A stretch of DNA of 64,000 nucleotides from G963663315 sp965116335 (GTDB lineage: Bacteria; Pseudomonadota; Gammaproteobacteria; Arenicellales; Poriferihabitantaceae): NCBI GenBank assembly GCA_965116335.1, contig OZ220677.1, positions 806,001-870,000 of the forward strand, given 5' to 3'. Under the pieces are notes generated by a model. That model saw nothing but the letters and a program-made list of their open reading frames with translations, was not told the DNA's origin and ran no database searches. Below, piece after piece: positions 1 to 9,686 of the stretch (positions are counted from its first letter, which is position 1; each line of letters begins with the position of its first letter). Position numbers and translations under genes: made by a program.

Positions 1-399
1 TTCATTTTGTCCCGATCTATTGGTAAAAGAATGGTGGACCGAGGGTCCGGAAAAATAATATTCACGGCTTCCCTGCTTACCTTTCAAGGCGGAATTACTG
101 TCCCCGGATACGCGGCCAGCAAGGGAGCTATCGGGCAGTTGACCAAAGCGCTCGCGAACGAATGGGCGGGAAAAGGCGTGAACGTAAATGCGATTGCGCC
201 GGGCTACATAAAAACTGACAATACACAGGCGCTGCAGGATGATCCAGTCAGGAATCGGTCCATCCTGGAACGAATCCCCGCTTCCAGATGGGGCGAACCG
301 GAAGACTTTGCCGGACCCGTTGTTTTTCTGGCATCATCCGCCTCAAACTACATGCACGGTTCGATAATTACAGTTGACGGCGGATGGATGAGTCGTTAG
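1..399 (+). CDS. kduD: KduD-like SDR dehydrogenase, 3' part only
   Basis: C-terminal ~130 residues of a classical short-chain dehydrogenase; the N-terminal Rossmann glycine motif lies upstream of the window. Visible are the active-site YAASK, the NVNAIAPGYIKTDNT segment and the terminal VDGGWMSR. These match the KduD family (2-dehydro-3-deoxy-D-gluconate 5-dehydrogenase), which interconverts diketo and keto-deoxy sugar acids in pectin/uronate breakdown. The following genes are KDPG aldolase and KDG kinase, which act on the next intermediates. The TTG near base 7 is unlikely to be the true start. A related ketodeoxy-sugar reductase remains possible. Confidence 0.8.
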   Translation, partial: FILSRSIGKRMVDRGSGKIIFTASLLTFQGGITVPGYAASKGAIGQLTKALANEWAGKGVNVNAIAPGYIKTDNTQALQDDPVRNRSILERIPASRWGEPEDFAGPVVFLASSASNYMHGSIITVDGGWMSR

Positions 400-457
400 T
401 GAGGGCTGCTGGCGCTAAATCGTTGATGGTAACCGTGTGTCACCAGGATAATTTCGA

Positions 458-1111
458 GTGAATTCTGTGATTGATATTGAATCCGTTCGGTCGCACCCAC
501 TGATCCCTGTAATCGAGATCGACAACGCAAAATTCGCACAGCCGCTGGCTGAAGCTGTTTTGAAAGGCGGTATTTCCATTATCGAGATCGTACTGCGAAC
601 TCGCGAAGCCCCGCAAGCAATAGAAATAATTCGTAAGAATTACCCGGACTGCCTGGTCGGAGCGGGGACTGTGGTCACTCTGGGGGAAGCGGCAATGGCG
701 TTAAATGCCGGCGCTCAATTTTGTGTCAGCCCGGGAATGGATACGAACATTGCGGATTACTTTCGAGACTGTAATGTTCCTTTTATTCCCGGAGTTATCA
801 CCCCATCGGAAATACAGACTGCCATGAATCACCACTGCAAACTGTTGAAGTTTTTTCCGGCAAGCGCTGCTGGCGGAGCGCAATTTCTCAGGGCGATTAC
901 CATTCCATTTGCCAGATTCGATGTGCAGTTTTGTGCAACCGGCGGGGTGACACCGGAGAATATGAATCAATACCTTGAGATACCGGATGTTTGTTCGGTC
1001 GGAGGTACATGGTTCGCATCCGCAGAACAAATCAGGAATCAGGACTGGAAAGCTATAACCCGGCAGGCTTCGCTGGCTCGAGCTCGTCTTGCACGGAAAC
1101 CGGGGCGTTAG
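458..1111 (+). CDS. eda: KDPG aldolase (2-dehydro-3-deoxy-phosphogluconate aldolase)
   Basis: A 217-residue class I aldolase of usual family length. It cleaves 2-keto-3-deoxy-6-phosphogluconate to pyruvate and glyceraldehyde-3-phosphate. The Schiff-base lysine sits in LLKFFPAS (about K131) and the catalytic glutamate in SIIEIVLRT (about E43); AGTV and GGVTPEN phosphate-site segments are present. GTG start at 458. It is followed after 3 bases by the KDG kinase, so the two genes give the kinase-aldolase end of the uronate/Entner-Doudoroff route. 4-Hydroxy-2-oxoglutarate aldolase activity is a common second activity in this family. Confidence 0.9.
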   Translation: MNSVIDIESVRSHPLIPVIEIDNAKFAQPLAEAVLKGGISIIEIVLRTREAPQAIEIIRKNYPDCLVGAGTVVTLGEAAMALNAGAQFCVSPGMDTNIADYFRDCNVPFIPGVITPSEIQTAMNHHCKLLKFFPASAAGGAQFLRAITIPFARFDVQFCATGGVTPENMNQYLEIPDVCSVGGTWFASAEQIRNQDWKAITRQASLARARLARKPGR

Positions 1112-1114
1112 ACG

Positions 1115-2029
1115 ATGGCGGATATAGTTTGTTTGGGCGAACCGCTCATTGAGTTCAATCAAAAGGAACAAGGTAAAATCGTCAAGGGTTTCGGTGGAGA
1201 CACTTCAAACTGTGCGATTTCAGCGGCCCGCCAAGGCGCAAATGTCGCTTATATCTCCCGTATCGGAAGTGACCGATTCGGAGACGACCTGATTGCGTTA
1301 TGGGAAGAAGAAGGAATCGACACATCGCAAATCACTCGGGATTCGACCGCTCCTACAGGAATATATTTTGTTTCGCATGATGAACAGGGCCACCACTTCT
1401 CATATTACCGAAAACACTCAGCCGCAACAAAAATCAAACCACAGCATTTGTCACCCTCATATATCGCAGACGCGCAAATTCTCCACGTTTCAGCCATAAG
1501 CCAGGCGATCAGTTCATCCGCGGCGGACTCGGTATTTGCCGCAATCGAGATCGCAAACAGCAATGGAACCAGACTTTCGTATGATACAAACCTGAGGTTG
1601 AACCTGTGGCCCGAGGAAAGAGCGCGGGCAATCGTACATGAAGCGATGAAACACTGTTATATTGCCCTGCCAAGCATTGAGGACGCGAAAGTTTTGTCAA
1701 AATTAGCCGACCCTGACCGGATTGTCGATTTTTATCACGATCTGGGTGCTGAAATAGTGGTTCTGAAACTGGGTTGCGAAGGCGCTATTGTCTCTACCGA
1801 TTCGAAACGAAAAAAAGTCGCTGGCATCCGGGTAAACAGTATCGACGCAAATGGCGCGGGGGATACTTTTGCGGGAGCCATACTGGCTGAACTGGTCAGA
1901 GGCCAGGACCCCTTTGAGGCGACTGCATACGCGAACATTGCAGCGGCGTTATCGACCTGCTCGGATGGCGCGGTAAATGCAATACCCGACCGCTCACAAA
2001 CTGAAGCATTTATCCGTTCTGTCCACTAA
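1115..2029 (+). CDS. kdgK: 2-keto-3-deoxygluconate kinase (PfkB family)
   Basis: A 304-residue ribokinase/PfkB-family sugar kinase. The C-terminal NGAGDTFAG motif (about 246-254) carries the catalytic Asp; an N-terminal GGDTSNCAI sugar-binding segment is typical of KdgK. It would phosphorylate 2-keto-3-deoxygluconate to KDPG, the substrate of the aldolase encoded 3 bases upstream. Its stop overlaps by 4 bases the stop of the convergent vapC. Substrate assignment rests mainly on context, because PfkB kinases are hard to tell apart. Confidence 0.83.
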   Translation: MADIVCLGEPLIEFNQKEQGKIVKGFGGDTSNCAISAARQGANVAYISRIGSDRFGDDLIALWEEEGIDTSQITRDSTAPTGIYFVSHDEQGHHFSYYRKHSAATKIKPQHLSPSYIADAQILHVSAISQAISSSAADSVFAAIEIANSNGTRLSYDTNLRLNLWPEERARAIVHEAMKHCYIALPSIEDAKVLSKLADPDRIVDFYHDLGAEIVVLKLGCEGAIVSTDSKRKKVAGIRVNSIDANGAGDTFAGAILAELVRGQDPFEATAYANIAAALSTCSDGAVNAIPDRSQTEAFIRSVH

Positions 2030-2415
2030 TATACATCGAGACCCAGTAAATCAGCCATTGCATCAAAATCCCGATCACTATGCAGCAGCGTATGATCATT
2101 GCGAATACAAAATGTCGCTATCAAAACATCTACAGTCTTTCTGACAGTAATACCCTGTTTACGTAGCTTCCTGTAATTTCCAGCACTGATAACGGCAATC
2201 TCCCGACCGATCATTTCAGCGCAAGCCAGTCGCATGAGTGCACTTTCCGCTAATTGATAATCCTGGTCTTTCCGAAAGCCCTGAAGGATTTCTGTCAAGA
2301 TCAAATCCCCCATTAAAATACGATGTGACGCTAAAAGTTTATCAAGAATATCCGTTTCACGGTTTTGTGCGCCATTGAAATAATTTATCCAGACTGATGT
2401 ATCCGCAATAATCAC
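2026..2415 (-). CDS. vapC: VapC PIN-domain ribonuclease toxin
   Basis: 129 residues, normal VapC size. N-terminal IIADTSVWI gives the first PIN-domain aspartate (D5); an acidic EILQG and a C-terminal HSDRDFDAMA segment supply the other metal-binding acids. VapC toxins are Mg-dependent RNases, often acting on tRNA or rRNA. The start ATG overlaps the vapB stop (ATGA), the usual translationally coupled antitoxin-toxin order. All key acids are present, so it is probably functional. Confidence 0.9.
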   Translation of the reverse strand: MIIADTSVWINYFNGAQNRETDILDKLLASHRILMGDLILTEILQGFRKDQDYQLAESALMRLACAEMIGREIAVISAGNYRKLRKQGITVRKTVDVLIATFCIRNDHTLLHSDRDFDAMADLLGLDVY

Positions 2416-2606
2416 TTGTCTGATCGCATCTGCTCCAGCGAACCTTCCCAGTGTAGCTTACCCCGAAGACTACGAAGCCCGGACTGTTGTTCGATCTGGA
2501 TAAGTGTTTCCAACCCTTTCTCCACAGTCGCCTTCTTCGTCCTGGCACCACAGGCTTTCATTGCATGGGTCATCAGTTTATCGTCAATTTCTATATTTGT
2601 ACGCAT
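2412..2606 (-). CDS. vapB: VapB antitoxin
   Basis: 64 residues starting MRTNIEIDDKL, a ribbon-helix-helix N-terminus typical of the VapB family with TNIEIDD, followed by a Lys-rich helix and a C-terminal toxin-binding tail. I chose the ATG at 2606 rather than 14 codons upstream: AAGGAG lies about 7 bases before it, and the longer start would put coding sequence into the operator palindrome. It should neutralise VapC and repress its own operon. Confidence 0.87.
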   Translation of the reverse strand: MRTNIEIDDKLMTHAMKACGARTKKATVEKGLETLIQIEQQSGLRSLRGKLHWEGSLEQMRSDK

Positions 2607-2615
2607 ATTGGCTCC

Positions 2616-2651
2616 TTTATGTGTATAACTGCAAGATATTATACACATAAA
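2616..2651 (-). promoter_or_regulatory. vapBC operator palindrome
   Basis: Perfect 13-base inverted repeat, TTTATGTGTATAA (2616-2628) and its complement (2639-2651), with a 10-base spacer. It lies directly upstream of the vapB ribosome binding site. Its place and symmetry fit the operator bound by VapB or VapBC; the AT-rich arms may also contain the promoter -10. Confidence 0.72.
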
Positions 2652-2796
2652 ACGGTCACTGATGACACGTCACACAGGGCACTTACGCAGGAACCATAAC
2701 CCAGCCAATCGGGGCTCCTCCCGCATGATGACACTAAAACATCATTTTGATCATATCACCAACTATCCAGAACGTTGCTCCACTTGCCCGACAGTA

Positions 2797-2850
2797 ATCG
2801 TAGGGGAGGGTCTCCGTGCCCTCTCGCTATTGTTGATATTCGTTCCGATA
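2797..2850. repeat. Dispersed GC-rich repeat, short copy
   Basis: Starts with ATCGTAGGGGAGGGTCTCCG and runs into a TGTTGATATTCGTTCC tail. The same core recurs at 12.5, 12.7, 14.06, 14.23 and (inverted) 19.9 kb. The rest of the gene-free stretch 2652-3059 shows no convincing gene, only short open frames. Confidence 0.7.
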
Positions 2851-3059
2851 TTTTACTGGCCGGTACGTAATATTTGCCTCCAGCGCGCGCAGAATCAAAT
2901 TCCCGTCCATCCTTTCCGGAGGTTTGACAAACTGTCGCGGGGGTTTCCCAGATAGGGCAAACTTTATCGTCACGCATTTGTTATCCAATACTTTGATCAT
3001 GTGATTGCTGGTATATATACACATACACACTAACGGGCGGCCAAAATGACCGTTTGAAA

Positions 3060-3136
3060 TGGTGGGCCCGGTAGGACTTGAACCTACGACCAATGGATTA
3101 TGAGTCCACTGCTCTAACCAACTGAGCTACAGGCCC
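3060..3136 (-). tRNA. tRNA with anticodon CAT (probably tRNA-Ile2)
   Basis: 77 nt including encoded CCA, read on the minus strand. It folds into a cloverleaf: acceptor GGGCCTG/CGGGCCC, D-arm GCTC...GAGC, anticodon loop CTCATAA, T-arm GTAGG TTCAAGT CCTAC. The anticodon arm and TTGGTCG variable region resemble tRNA-Ile2, whose CAT is modified to lysidine; elongator tRNA-Met is the alternative. It lies just downstream of rpoD. Confidence 0.9.
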
Positions 3137-3202
3137 GTACAAATAAGGATATGTGGCGGCTCCGCCCCAAAATGCCGAAACACCTGGCCTGCCAATGAAC
3201 CG

Positions 3203-5098
3203 TCAACTGTTTTCCAGAAAGCTTCTCAAATGCTCTGAACGACTCGGATGACGCAGCTTCCTGAGTGCCTTGGCTTCGATCTGCCGAATGCGCTCCCGGG
3301 TAACATCGAACTGCTTGCCGACTTCTTCCAGAGTATGATCCGTATTCATGCCTATGCCGAAACGCATTTGCAGCACTTTCGCCTCGCGCTCGGTCAGCAA
3401 CTCCAGAATTCCTTCTGTTGCGTCTTTCAAGCCAGACGTAGTGGCAATATCAATCGGCGCCTTGATATTCTTGTCTTCAATAAAATCGCCAAGATGTGAA
3501 TCTTCATCATCGCCCACCGGCATTTCCATCGAGATCGGCTCCTTGGCAATTTTCAACACCTTGCGAACCTTGTCTTCGCTCAGTTCCATACGCTCAGCCA
3601 ACTCACAGGGCAATGCCTCGCGTCCCTTTTCCTGGAGAATCTGGCGTGACACGCGATTGAGCTTGTTGATGGTTTCGATCATGTGTACCGGAATACGGAT
3701 GGTCCTGGCCTGATCCGCGATGGAGCGGGTGATGGCCTGGCGAATCCACCAGGTGGCATAGGTGGAGAATTTATAGCCGCGCCGATATTCGAACTTGTCA
3801 ACAGCCTTCATTAAGCCGATATTGCCTTCCTGAATCAAATCCAGGAATTGCAACCCACGGTTGGTATATTTCTTCGCAATCGAGATAACCAGCCGCAAGT
3901 TAGCCTCAACCATTTCTTTCTTGGCGCGCCGCGCCTTGGCTTCACCGATTGAAAGTTTCCGGCTCAGGTTTCTCAGATCCGACATTGCCAGCCCAGCCTT
4001 GCCCTGAACCTTGAACAGCCGATCCGTATAGACTGAGACCCGCTCCCTGTGTTTCTCCAGCCGTGCCCGATCCTGGCGACTTTCCTCCACCAACTGGTCA
4101 AACCATTCCATGCTGGTTTCGTTACCGCGAAAAACCTCCAGAAACCGCTTACGGGAAACCTTGCCATAGTTGACGCAATAATTGGCAATTCCGCGTTCAC
4201 ACTCCTTTACCTCGGTCATACATTCCCGTAACGTTGCGGCCAGAACGTCCAGCTTTACCGGCACGAATTTAATCTGCAACAACTCATCACCGAGTTTCTT
4301 GCGGTTTCGCAATGCCTGTTTGCTGCCCAGGCCATGCGTCTCAATCGCCTTGTTCAGGAAATTCCAGGTCCGCCTCATTCTCTTGAAACGAGCGATCGCA
4401 TCATCGAGATCAGGGCCGCTTGGCAAGCTTTCCGATTCCGCCGCATTCTGGCCGGGTTCTCCGGGAGTTGCTACGGTTTCATCGTCCAGCGCATTCAACT
4501 CCATAAAGTCGACGACCACATCCGACAACTTGATTTCGCCAGATTCGATCTGATCGGCAAAATCCAGAAATTGCCGAATAGCCGCCGGAGTCAGCGCAAT
4601 CGCGGACGTGCTCTCACGGTTACCGGCTTCAATTCGTTTGGCAAGGGCAATTTCATCCTCGCGAGTCAATAACTCCACAGTTCCCATTTCCCGCATATAC
4701 ATACGCACCGGGTCGGTGGTTCTACCGAACTCACTTTCAACAACGGTTTTCAGCGCGACACTGACTTCTTCTGCAACCTCCTGATCCTCGGGGTTGTCTC
4801 TTTTCAGTGTCATGATATCGACGTCCGGAGCCTTGTCCACTACCTCGATGCCCATGTCGTTGATCATGTTGACGACGACCTCGATCTGATCCGTGTCGTG
4901 CATGTTTTCCGGCAAATGATCGTTGATCTCGGCATAAGTCAAAAAGCCCTGATCCTTGCCCTTGAGGACCAGCTTTTTAAGATCGGATTGGGATTCGGAC
5001 GAAGCCTTTTGCTCAGAGACAAGCGTAAGAGCCGGGGGATCTTTGGCTTCCTGTCCGGGCTTCGGAGTGGCTTTGCTGGATTGACTGTCTTTACTCAT
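3203..5098 (-). CDS. rpoD: RNA polymerase primary sigma factor RpoD (sigma-70)
   Basis: 631 residues in proteobacterial sigma-70 layout: region 1.1 near the N-terminus (FLTYAEINDHLP), region 1.2 with DPVRMYMREMG, a non-conserved region, region 2 with YKFSTYATWWIRQAI (-10 recognition), region 3, and region 4 ending VTRERIRQIEAKALRKLRHP (-35 recognition). It directs core RNA polymerase to housekeeping promoters. The ATG at 5098 is preferred over a start 12 codons upstream because GAGGA precedes it and MSKD.. resembles other RpoD starts. It follows dnaG, as in the macromolecular-synthesis operon. Confidence 0.97.
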   Translation of the reverse strand: MSKDSQSSKATPKPGQEAKDPPALTLVSEQKASSESQSDLKKLVLKGKDQGFLTYAEINDHLPENMHDTDQIEVVVNMINDMGIEVVDKAPDVDIMTLKRDNPEDQEVAEEVSVALKTVVESEFGRTTDPVRMYMREMGTVELLTREDEIALAKRIEAGNRESTSAIALTPAAIRQFLDFADQIESGEIKLSDVVVDFMELNALDDETVATPGEPGQNAAESESLPSGPDLDDAIARFKRMRRTWNFLNKAIETHGLGSKQALRNRKKLGDELLQIKFVPVKLDVLAATLRECMTEVKECERGIANYCVNYGKVSRKRFLEVFRGNETSMEWFDQLVEESRQDRARLEKHRERVSVYTDRLFKVQGKAGLAMSDLRNLSRKLSIGEAKARRAKKEMVEANLRLVISIAKKYTNRGLQFLDLIQEGNIGLMKAVDKFEYRRGYKFSTYATWWIRQAITRSIADQARTIRIPVHMIETINKLNRVSRQILQEKGREALPCELAERMELSEDKVRKVLKIAKEPISMEMPVGDDEDSHLGDFIEDKNIKAPIDIATTSGLKDATEGILELLTEREAKVLQMRFGIGMNTDHTLEEVGKQFDVTRERIRQIEAKALRKLRHPSRSEHLRSFLENS

Positions 5099-5223
5099 TG
5101 ATTTAAGCTTCCTCGGTTTGTAAAGCAACCGCATATTGTAGTCTGGAATCAGGTGAAAAGCAATGAAAATGACCCGATCAGAGCGTCAATACTGCTGCCT
5201 GAACGGTCTCGCTCGCACAGTCA

Positions 5224-7005
5224 TCAACTCCGCGGATTACGGACTCTGGTTTTTAACAATCGGCTCAGTTCCGCCGATTCTTCAGAGGATAATTCCGCTT
5301 CTCGCGCCTTTTCCAGCAATTCCCGTCTACGAAGGTCATAATGCTCTTCGAGCAAATGGCTCAGGGTATCCGTGAACTGCCTCTCCAGCACATTCTCGTC
5401 AATCAGGTTGGAGCGCATCGCCAGTCTACCCAGATAGTCATGCACCGGAGTCTCCCGGAAGAACTCCAGCAACCCGGCGGTAGTCAGATCAGGCTGGCTC
5501 CGGGCCCGCTCAATGATTTCTGTCAGGACATCTGCCCCGGGGATTTGCAGTTGCTTCAGTTCGTCCTGGGCTTCCACCGATTGTGCGAGCACAGGGTTTT
5601 GCAACAACAGGCTGACAGCGAGCGCCAGCGGAGACACCTGTCCGTCCTGGATTTGCCCGGATTGCGGGTGCCCCCTGGATACCGATGCCCGCCTGCCGGT
5701 CGCTGCGGCTATTTCCGCGAACCGGCTGGTCGGCAAGCCGGTCAATGACGCGAGCTTGGAATTCATCATGTCCCGGAATACCCCGTCAGGCAACTGTTCA
5801 ATCAACGGCAATACCTGGCTTACCAGAGAGGCCTTGCCATCCACTCGGCTCATGTCAACCCGCGAGGTCAGCGTATTGAACAGAAAATCAGATAACGACA
5901 GCGCATCGTCCACCCTTGCGATGAATGCTTCGGCCCCTTCGGCGCGCACTGCGGTATCCGGGTCTTCACCTTCGGGCAGAAACAGGAATCTGATCTGGCG
6001 TTCATCCCGTATTTCAGGAAGAGAAACCTCCATCGCCTTCCAGGCCGCATCCCTGCCTGCGCGGTCACCGTCAAAACAAAACACAATTTCCGGCGCGAGA
6101 CGGAACAGGCGTTGCAGGTGGGTACGGGTGGTCGCGGTTCCCAGAGTCGCTACCGCATTATTCACCCCGAACTGCGCCAGGCTGACAACATCCATGTACC
6201 CCTCTACCACAATACTCCTGTTCTTAATACCGATCTCCCGGCGGGCACGATGCAAGCCGTAGAGCTCCGCGCCCTTGTGGAACAGCGGGGTTTCCGGGGA
6301 GTTCAGATATTTGGGGTTGCCATCACCCAATGCCCTGCCGCCAAAGCCTGCGACCTGGCCCTTATGGTCCTCAATCGGAAATATGATACGTCCGCGAAAG
6401 CGATCGTAGTATCGAGCTTTAGCACCATCCTCTTTTCTGGCGATCAGGCCGGCCTTCTGCAGATGCTCAAGCGACCGGGAGTTGATGCCCAGAACATCAA
6501 CCAAGCCACTCCAGCTATCCGGTGCATAACCGATGCCGAAGTCCGCGGCCACTTTGCCGTCCAGCCCTCTGGATTTCAGGTAGTCAACGGCCTGCCTGGC
6601 TTCGGGATGGGTGCGTAACTGTCCCTGGAACCAGTGGTTCGCCTGTTCAATGACTTCTCGTCGTTGGTCCGCGCCTTCTCCGGCAGGGTTTGACCGGACA
6701 GAGCCTCTATCCGGCAGTTCCATTCCAATTCCATTGGCCAAGTCTTCGACCGCTTCAACAAATCCCAGATTGGCATAGTCCATCAGGAATCCGATCACGG
6801 TGCCATGAGCCCCACAACCGAAGCAATGATAGAACTGTTTGACCGGGCTGACCGTAAATGACGGCGTTTTCTCCTCATGAAACGGACAACAGGCGATATA
6901 TTCCCGACCTTTACGAGTCAGGGGTACTCGCCGGTCAATCACATCCACGATGTCTGTCCGGGCAATCAGGTCATCTATGAAGGATCTGGGAATATTGCCT
7001 GCCAT
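5224..7005 (-). CDS. dnaG: DNA primase DnaG
   Basis: 593 residues. The N-terminal CHC2 zinc domain has C40, H43, C61 and C64. A Toprim catalytic core follows, with VVEGYMDVVSL and CFDGDRAGRDA metal-binding acids. The C-terminal part should bind DnaB helicase. It makes RNA primers for replication. The order dnaG-rpoD is conserved, but the usual upstream rpsU is not here: the gene upstream is divergent leuS. Confidence 0.97.
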   Translation of the reverse strand: MAGNIPRSFIDDLIARTDIVDVIDRRVPLTRKGREYIACCPFHEEKTPSFTVSPVKQFYHCFGCGAHGTVIGFLMDYANLGFVEAVEDLANGIGMELPDRGSVRSNPAGEGADQRREVIEQANHWFQGQLRTHPEARQAVDYLKSRGLDGKVAADFGIGYAPDSWSGLVDVLGINSRSLEHLQKAGLIARKEDGAKARYYDRFRGRIIFPIEDHKGQVAGFGGRALGDGNPKYLNSPETPLFHKGAELYGLHRARREIGIKNRSIVVEGYMDVVSLAQFGVNNAVATLGTATTRTHLQRLFRLAPEIVFCFDGDRAGRDAAWKAMEVSLPEIRDERQIRFLFLPEGEDPDTAVRAEGAEAFIARVDDALSLSDFLFNTLTSRVDMSRVDGKASLVSQVLPLIEQLPDGVFRDMMNSKLASLTGLPTSRFAEIAAATGRRASVSRGHPQSGQIQDGQVSPLALAVSLLLQNPVLAQSVEAQDELKQLQIPGADVLTEIIERARSQPDLTTAGLLEFFRETPVHDYLGRLAMRSNLIDENVLERQFTDTLSHLLEEHYDLRRRELLEKAREAELSSEESAELSRLLKTRVRNPRS

Positions 7006-7123
7006 ATCCTGAATTGTACTGTAAACATCCGGGCAGCTTGCCAGGATTTGACCGGATTATGTACGCATAGCCGGTTAATCGGTTAAAATCCGTGCCCGTG
7101 AACAGCCCCCAAACCACGCCAAT

Positions 7124-9598
7124 ATGATCGACCCATACAATCCTGCCCAAATTGAGTCCGAGGCTCAGAAATACTGGGACGATAAACAAAGCTTTGCGGT
7201 GTCAGAAGATACAGACCGCGAGAAATACTACTGTCTTTCCATGCTGCCTTACCCTTCAGGGAAATTGCACATGGGGCATGTCCGTAATTATACCATTGGC
7301 GATGTGATCAGCCGTTACCAGCGTATGCTCGGCAAGAATGTATTGCAACCAATGGGTTGGGACGCATTCGGGTTGCCTGCGGAAAATGCCGCAATCGCAA
7401 ACCGCACCCCCCCGGCGAAATGGACCAACGCCAACATTGATTACATGAGGACCCAACTGAAACGCCTTGGCTTCGGCTATGACTGGAATCGTGAGCTGTC
7501 TACCTGCTCACCACAATACTATCGCTGGGAGCAATGGTTCTTCAACAAACTGCTTGAGAAAAACCTGGCTTACAAGAAAATGGCGGTAGTCAACTGGGAC
7601 CCGGTGGAACAGACAGTACTTGCCAACGAACAGGTCGAAAACGGGCGTGGCTGGCGCTCGGGAGCGATTGTAGAACGCCGGGAAGTCTCCCAATGGTTCA
7701 TCCGCATTACCGCCTATGCCGAAGAATTATTGAATGAAATTGACCATCTTGAAGGCTGGCCGGATGCGGTTCGCACCATGCAGCGCAACTGGATTGGCCG
7801 CTCCGAAGGGGTTGAGTTTTCATTCCGTGTCGAAGGTGGGGAGCCACTGGAAGTCTATACCACCCGACCCGACACAATCATGGGAATTACCTTTATTTCG
7901 GTGGCCGCGGAACACCCTCTGGCGCAATCTGCAGCCGCAAACAACCCGGACGTAGCCGCCTTCGTCGAATCCTGCAAGAACATCCAGGCTACGGAAAAGG
8001 AAATGGAAACCATGGAAAAGAAGGGCATTCCTCTCGGCATAACCGGGATTCACCCGATCAGTGGCGAGGAAATCGGCATCTGGGTAGCGAATTTTGTTTT
8101 GATGGAATACGGCACCGGTGCCATCATGGCGGTGCCCGCACATGATCAGAGAGACTGGGAGTTCGCTAAAAAACACGGCATCGAGGTAAGGCCGGTTATC
8201 CGCCCGGCGGACGGCAGCGAACATGATTTCAGTCAGTCCGCTCTGACCACGAAGGATGGGATCACATGCAATTCAGGAACATTCGACGGACTTGATTACA
8301 AGGCTGCCTGCGAGGCCGTTGCCGAATATCTTGAAACCCACGGCGTCGGCAGAAAAACTATAAACTACCGGCTGCGCGACTGGGGCGTATCACGCCAGCG
8401 ATACTGGGGCTGCCCTATTCCGGTGGTATATGACGATGCCGGGGAAGTATTTGCCGTAGCCGACGATGAGCTGCCGGTACTATTGCCCGAAGATGTCGAG
8501 TTCTGCGGAGTTCGGTCACCAATCCAGGATGATCCGGATTTCTGCAACACCACACTGCCCGGTAGCAACCAGCCTGCGACACGCGAGACGGACACATTTG
8601 ATACCTTCTTCGAGTCATCCTGGTATTACGCGCGCTATTGCTGCCCCGGCTCGGATCATGCCATGCTGGATGAACGAGCCAATTACTGGCTGCCCGTGGA
8701 TCAGTATGTCGGCGGCATCGAACACGCCGTATTGCACCTGCTGTACGCGCGTTTCTTCCATAAACTGATGAGGGACGCTGGCCTGGTCGACAGTGACGAG
8801 CCTTTCACCAATCTGCTTTGCCAGGGGATGGTGCTGAAAGACGGCTCGAAGATGTCGAAATCGAAGAATAATACGGTCGACCCGCAGTCGATGATCGACA
8901 AGTATGGGGCGGACACAGTGCGGCTGTTCATGATGTTCGCATCGCCCCCTGAACAACCGCTGGAATGGAATGACGACGCAGTGGCGGGTTCCTTCCGTTT
9001 CCTGAAGCGATGGTGGGCGCTGGTTCATCGCAACAATGAGGCGGTGGCTAACGCCAGAGAATTATCGTCTGACCCGGGCCGGGCTAATGCAGACTGCACC
9101 GACCAGACAGCCAGGGAATTACGGCGAATCACCCATCAAATTTTAGGCAAGGCGGATCGAGACTACCAGAGAATCCACTACAATACAGTGGTTGCGGGAG
9201 CGATGGAACTGCTCAATTCGCTGGAACGGTTTGACCCTGGTAAAAACCAGAATTGCCTGTTGGCTTTCCGGGAAAGCATGGTCATTCTGGGCAAAATTCT
9301 GGCTCCTGTTGTGCCGCATATTGCCCACCGGCTATGGCATGTGATGGGCGAGGCCGGTGATGTACTGGATGCAGACTGGCCACAGGTGGATCAGCAGGCC
9401 CTGCAAAGCGATACGGTCAAATGGGTGATTCAGGTCAACGGCAAATTGAGAAGCGAAATTGAACTGGCCGCCGATTGCAGCGAGCCGGATATCCGCGCCA
9501 AGGCGGTCGCAGACCGAAAAATCCGCAATTTCATTGGCAACGCCGAAGTCCGGAAAATCATTATCGTCCCCGCGAAGCTGATCAACATCGTAATTTAG
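7124..9598 (+). CDS. leuS: Leucyl-tRNA synthetase
   Basis: 824 residues, class I synthetase. The HIGH signature appears as HMGH (49-52) and KMSKS at 576-580. The CP1 editing region includes TTRPDTIMGIT and GTGAIMAVPAHDQRD with the conserved editing aspartate. The short C-terminal domain ends ..VPAKLINIVI. It charges tRNA-Leu. lptE and holA follow on the same strand, the standard gammaproteobacterial order. Confidence 0.97.
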   Translation: MIDPYNPAQIESEAQKYWDDKQSFAVSEDTDREKYYCLSMLPYPSGKLHMGHVRNYTIGDVISRYQRMLGKNVLQPMGWDAFGLPAENAAIANRTPPAKWTNANIDYMRTQLKRLGFGYDWNRELSTCSPQYYRWEQWFFNKLLEKNLAYKKMAVVNWDPVEQTVLANEQVENGRGWRSGAIVERREVSQWFIRITAYAEELLNEIDHLEGWPDAVRTMQRNWIGRSEGVEFSFRVEGGEPLEVYTTRPDTIMGITFISVAAEHPLAQSAAANNPDVAAFVESCKNIQATEKEMETMEKKGIPLGITGIHPISGEEIGIWVANFVLMEYGTGAIMAVPAHDQRDWEFAKKHGIEVRPVIRPADGSEHDFSQSALTTKDGITCNSGTFDGLDYKAACEAVAEYLETHGVGRKTINYRLRDWGVSRQRYWGCPIPVVYDDAGEVFAVADDELPVLLPEDVEFCGVRSPIQDDPDFCNTTLPGSNQPATRETDTFDTFFESSWYYARYCCPGSDHAMLDERANYWLPVDQYVGGIEHAVLHLLYARFFHKLMRDAGLVDSDEPFTNLLCQGMVLKDGSKMSKSKNNTVDPQSMIDKYGADTVRLFMMFASPPEQPLEWNDDAVAGSFRFLKRWWALVHRNNEAVANARELSSDPGRANADCTDQTARELRRITHQILGKADRDYQRIHYNTVVAGAMELLNSLERFDPGKNQNCLLAFRESMVILGKILAPVVPHIAHRLWHVMGEAGDVLDADWPQVDQQALQSDTVKWVIQVNGKLRSEIELAADCSEPDIRAKAVADRKIRNFIGNAEVRKIIIVPAKLINIVI

Positions 9599-9686
9599 TG
9601 GAAAATGCGCCGGATGTCCGCCCTGTTCAGGCAGGCCTTGTCTTATAATCACAGCAACTGAAAACCACCCGATTGAAGGACGCTCC

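Noticed and set aside
2652..3059. Small genes between vapB and the tRNA
   Set aside because: Short frames overlap a dispersed repeat and show no family features or ribosome sites.
5099..5134. RpoD start 12 codons upstream
   Set aside because: No ribosome site there, whereas GAGGA precedes the ATG at 5098 and family starts agree.
8365..9028. Minus-strand frames within leuS
   Set aside because: Shadows of the synthetase reading frame.
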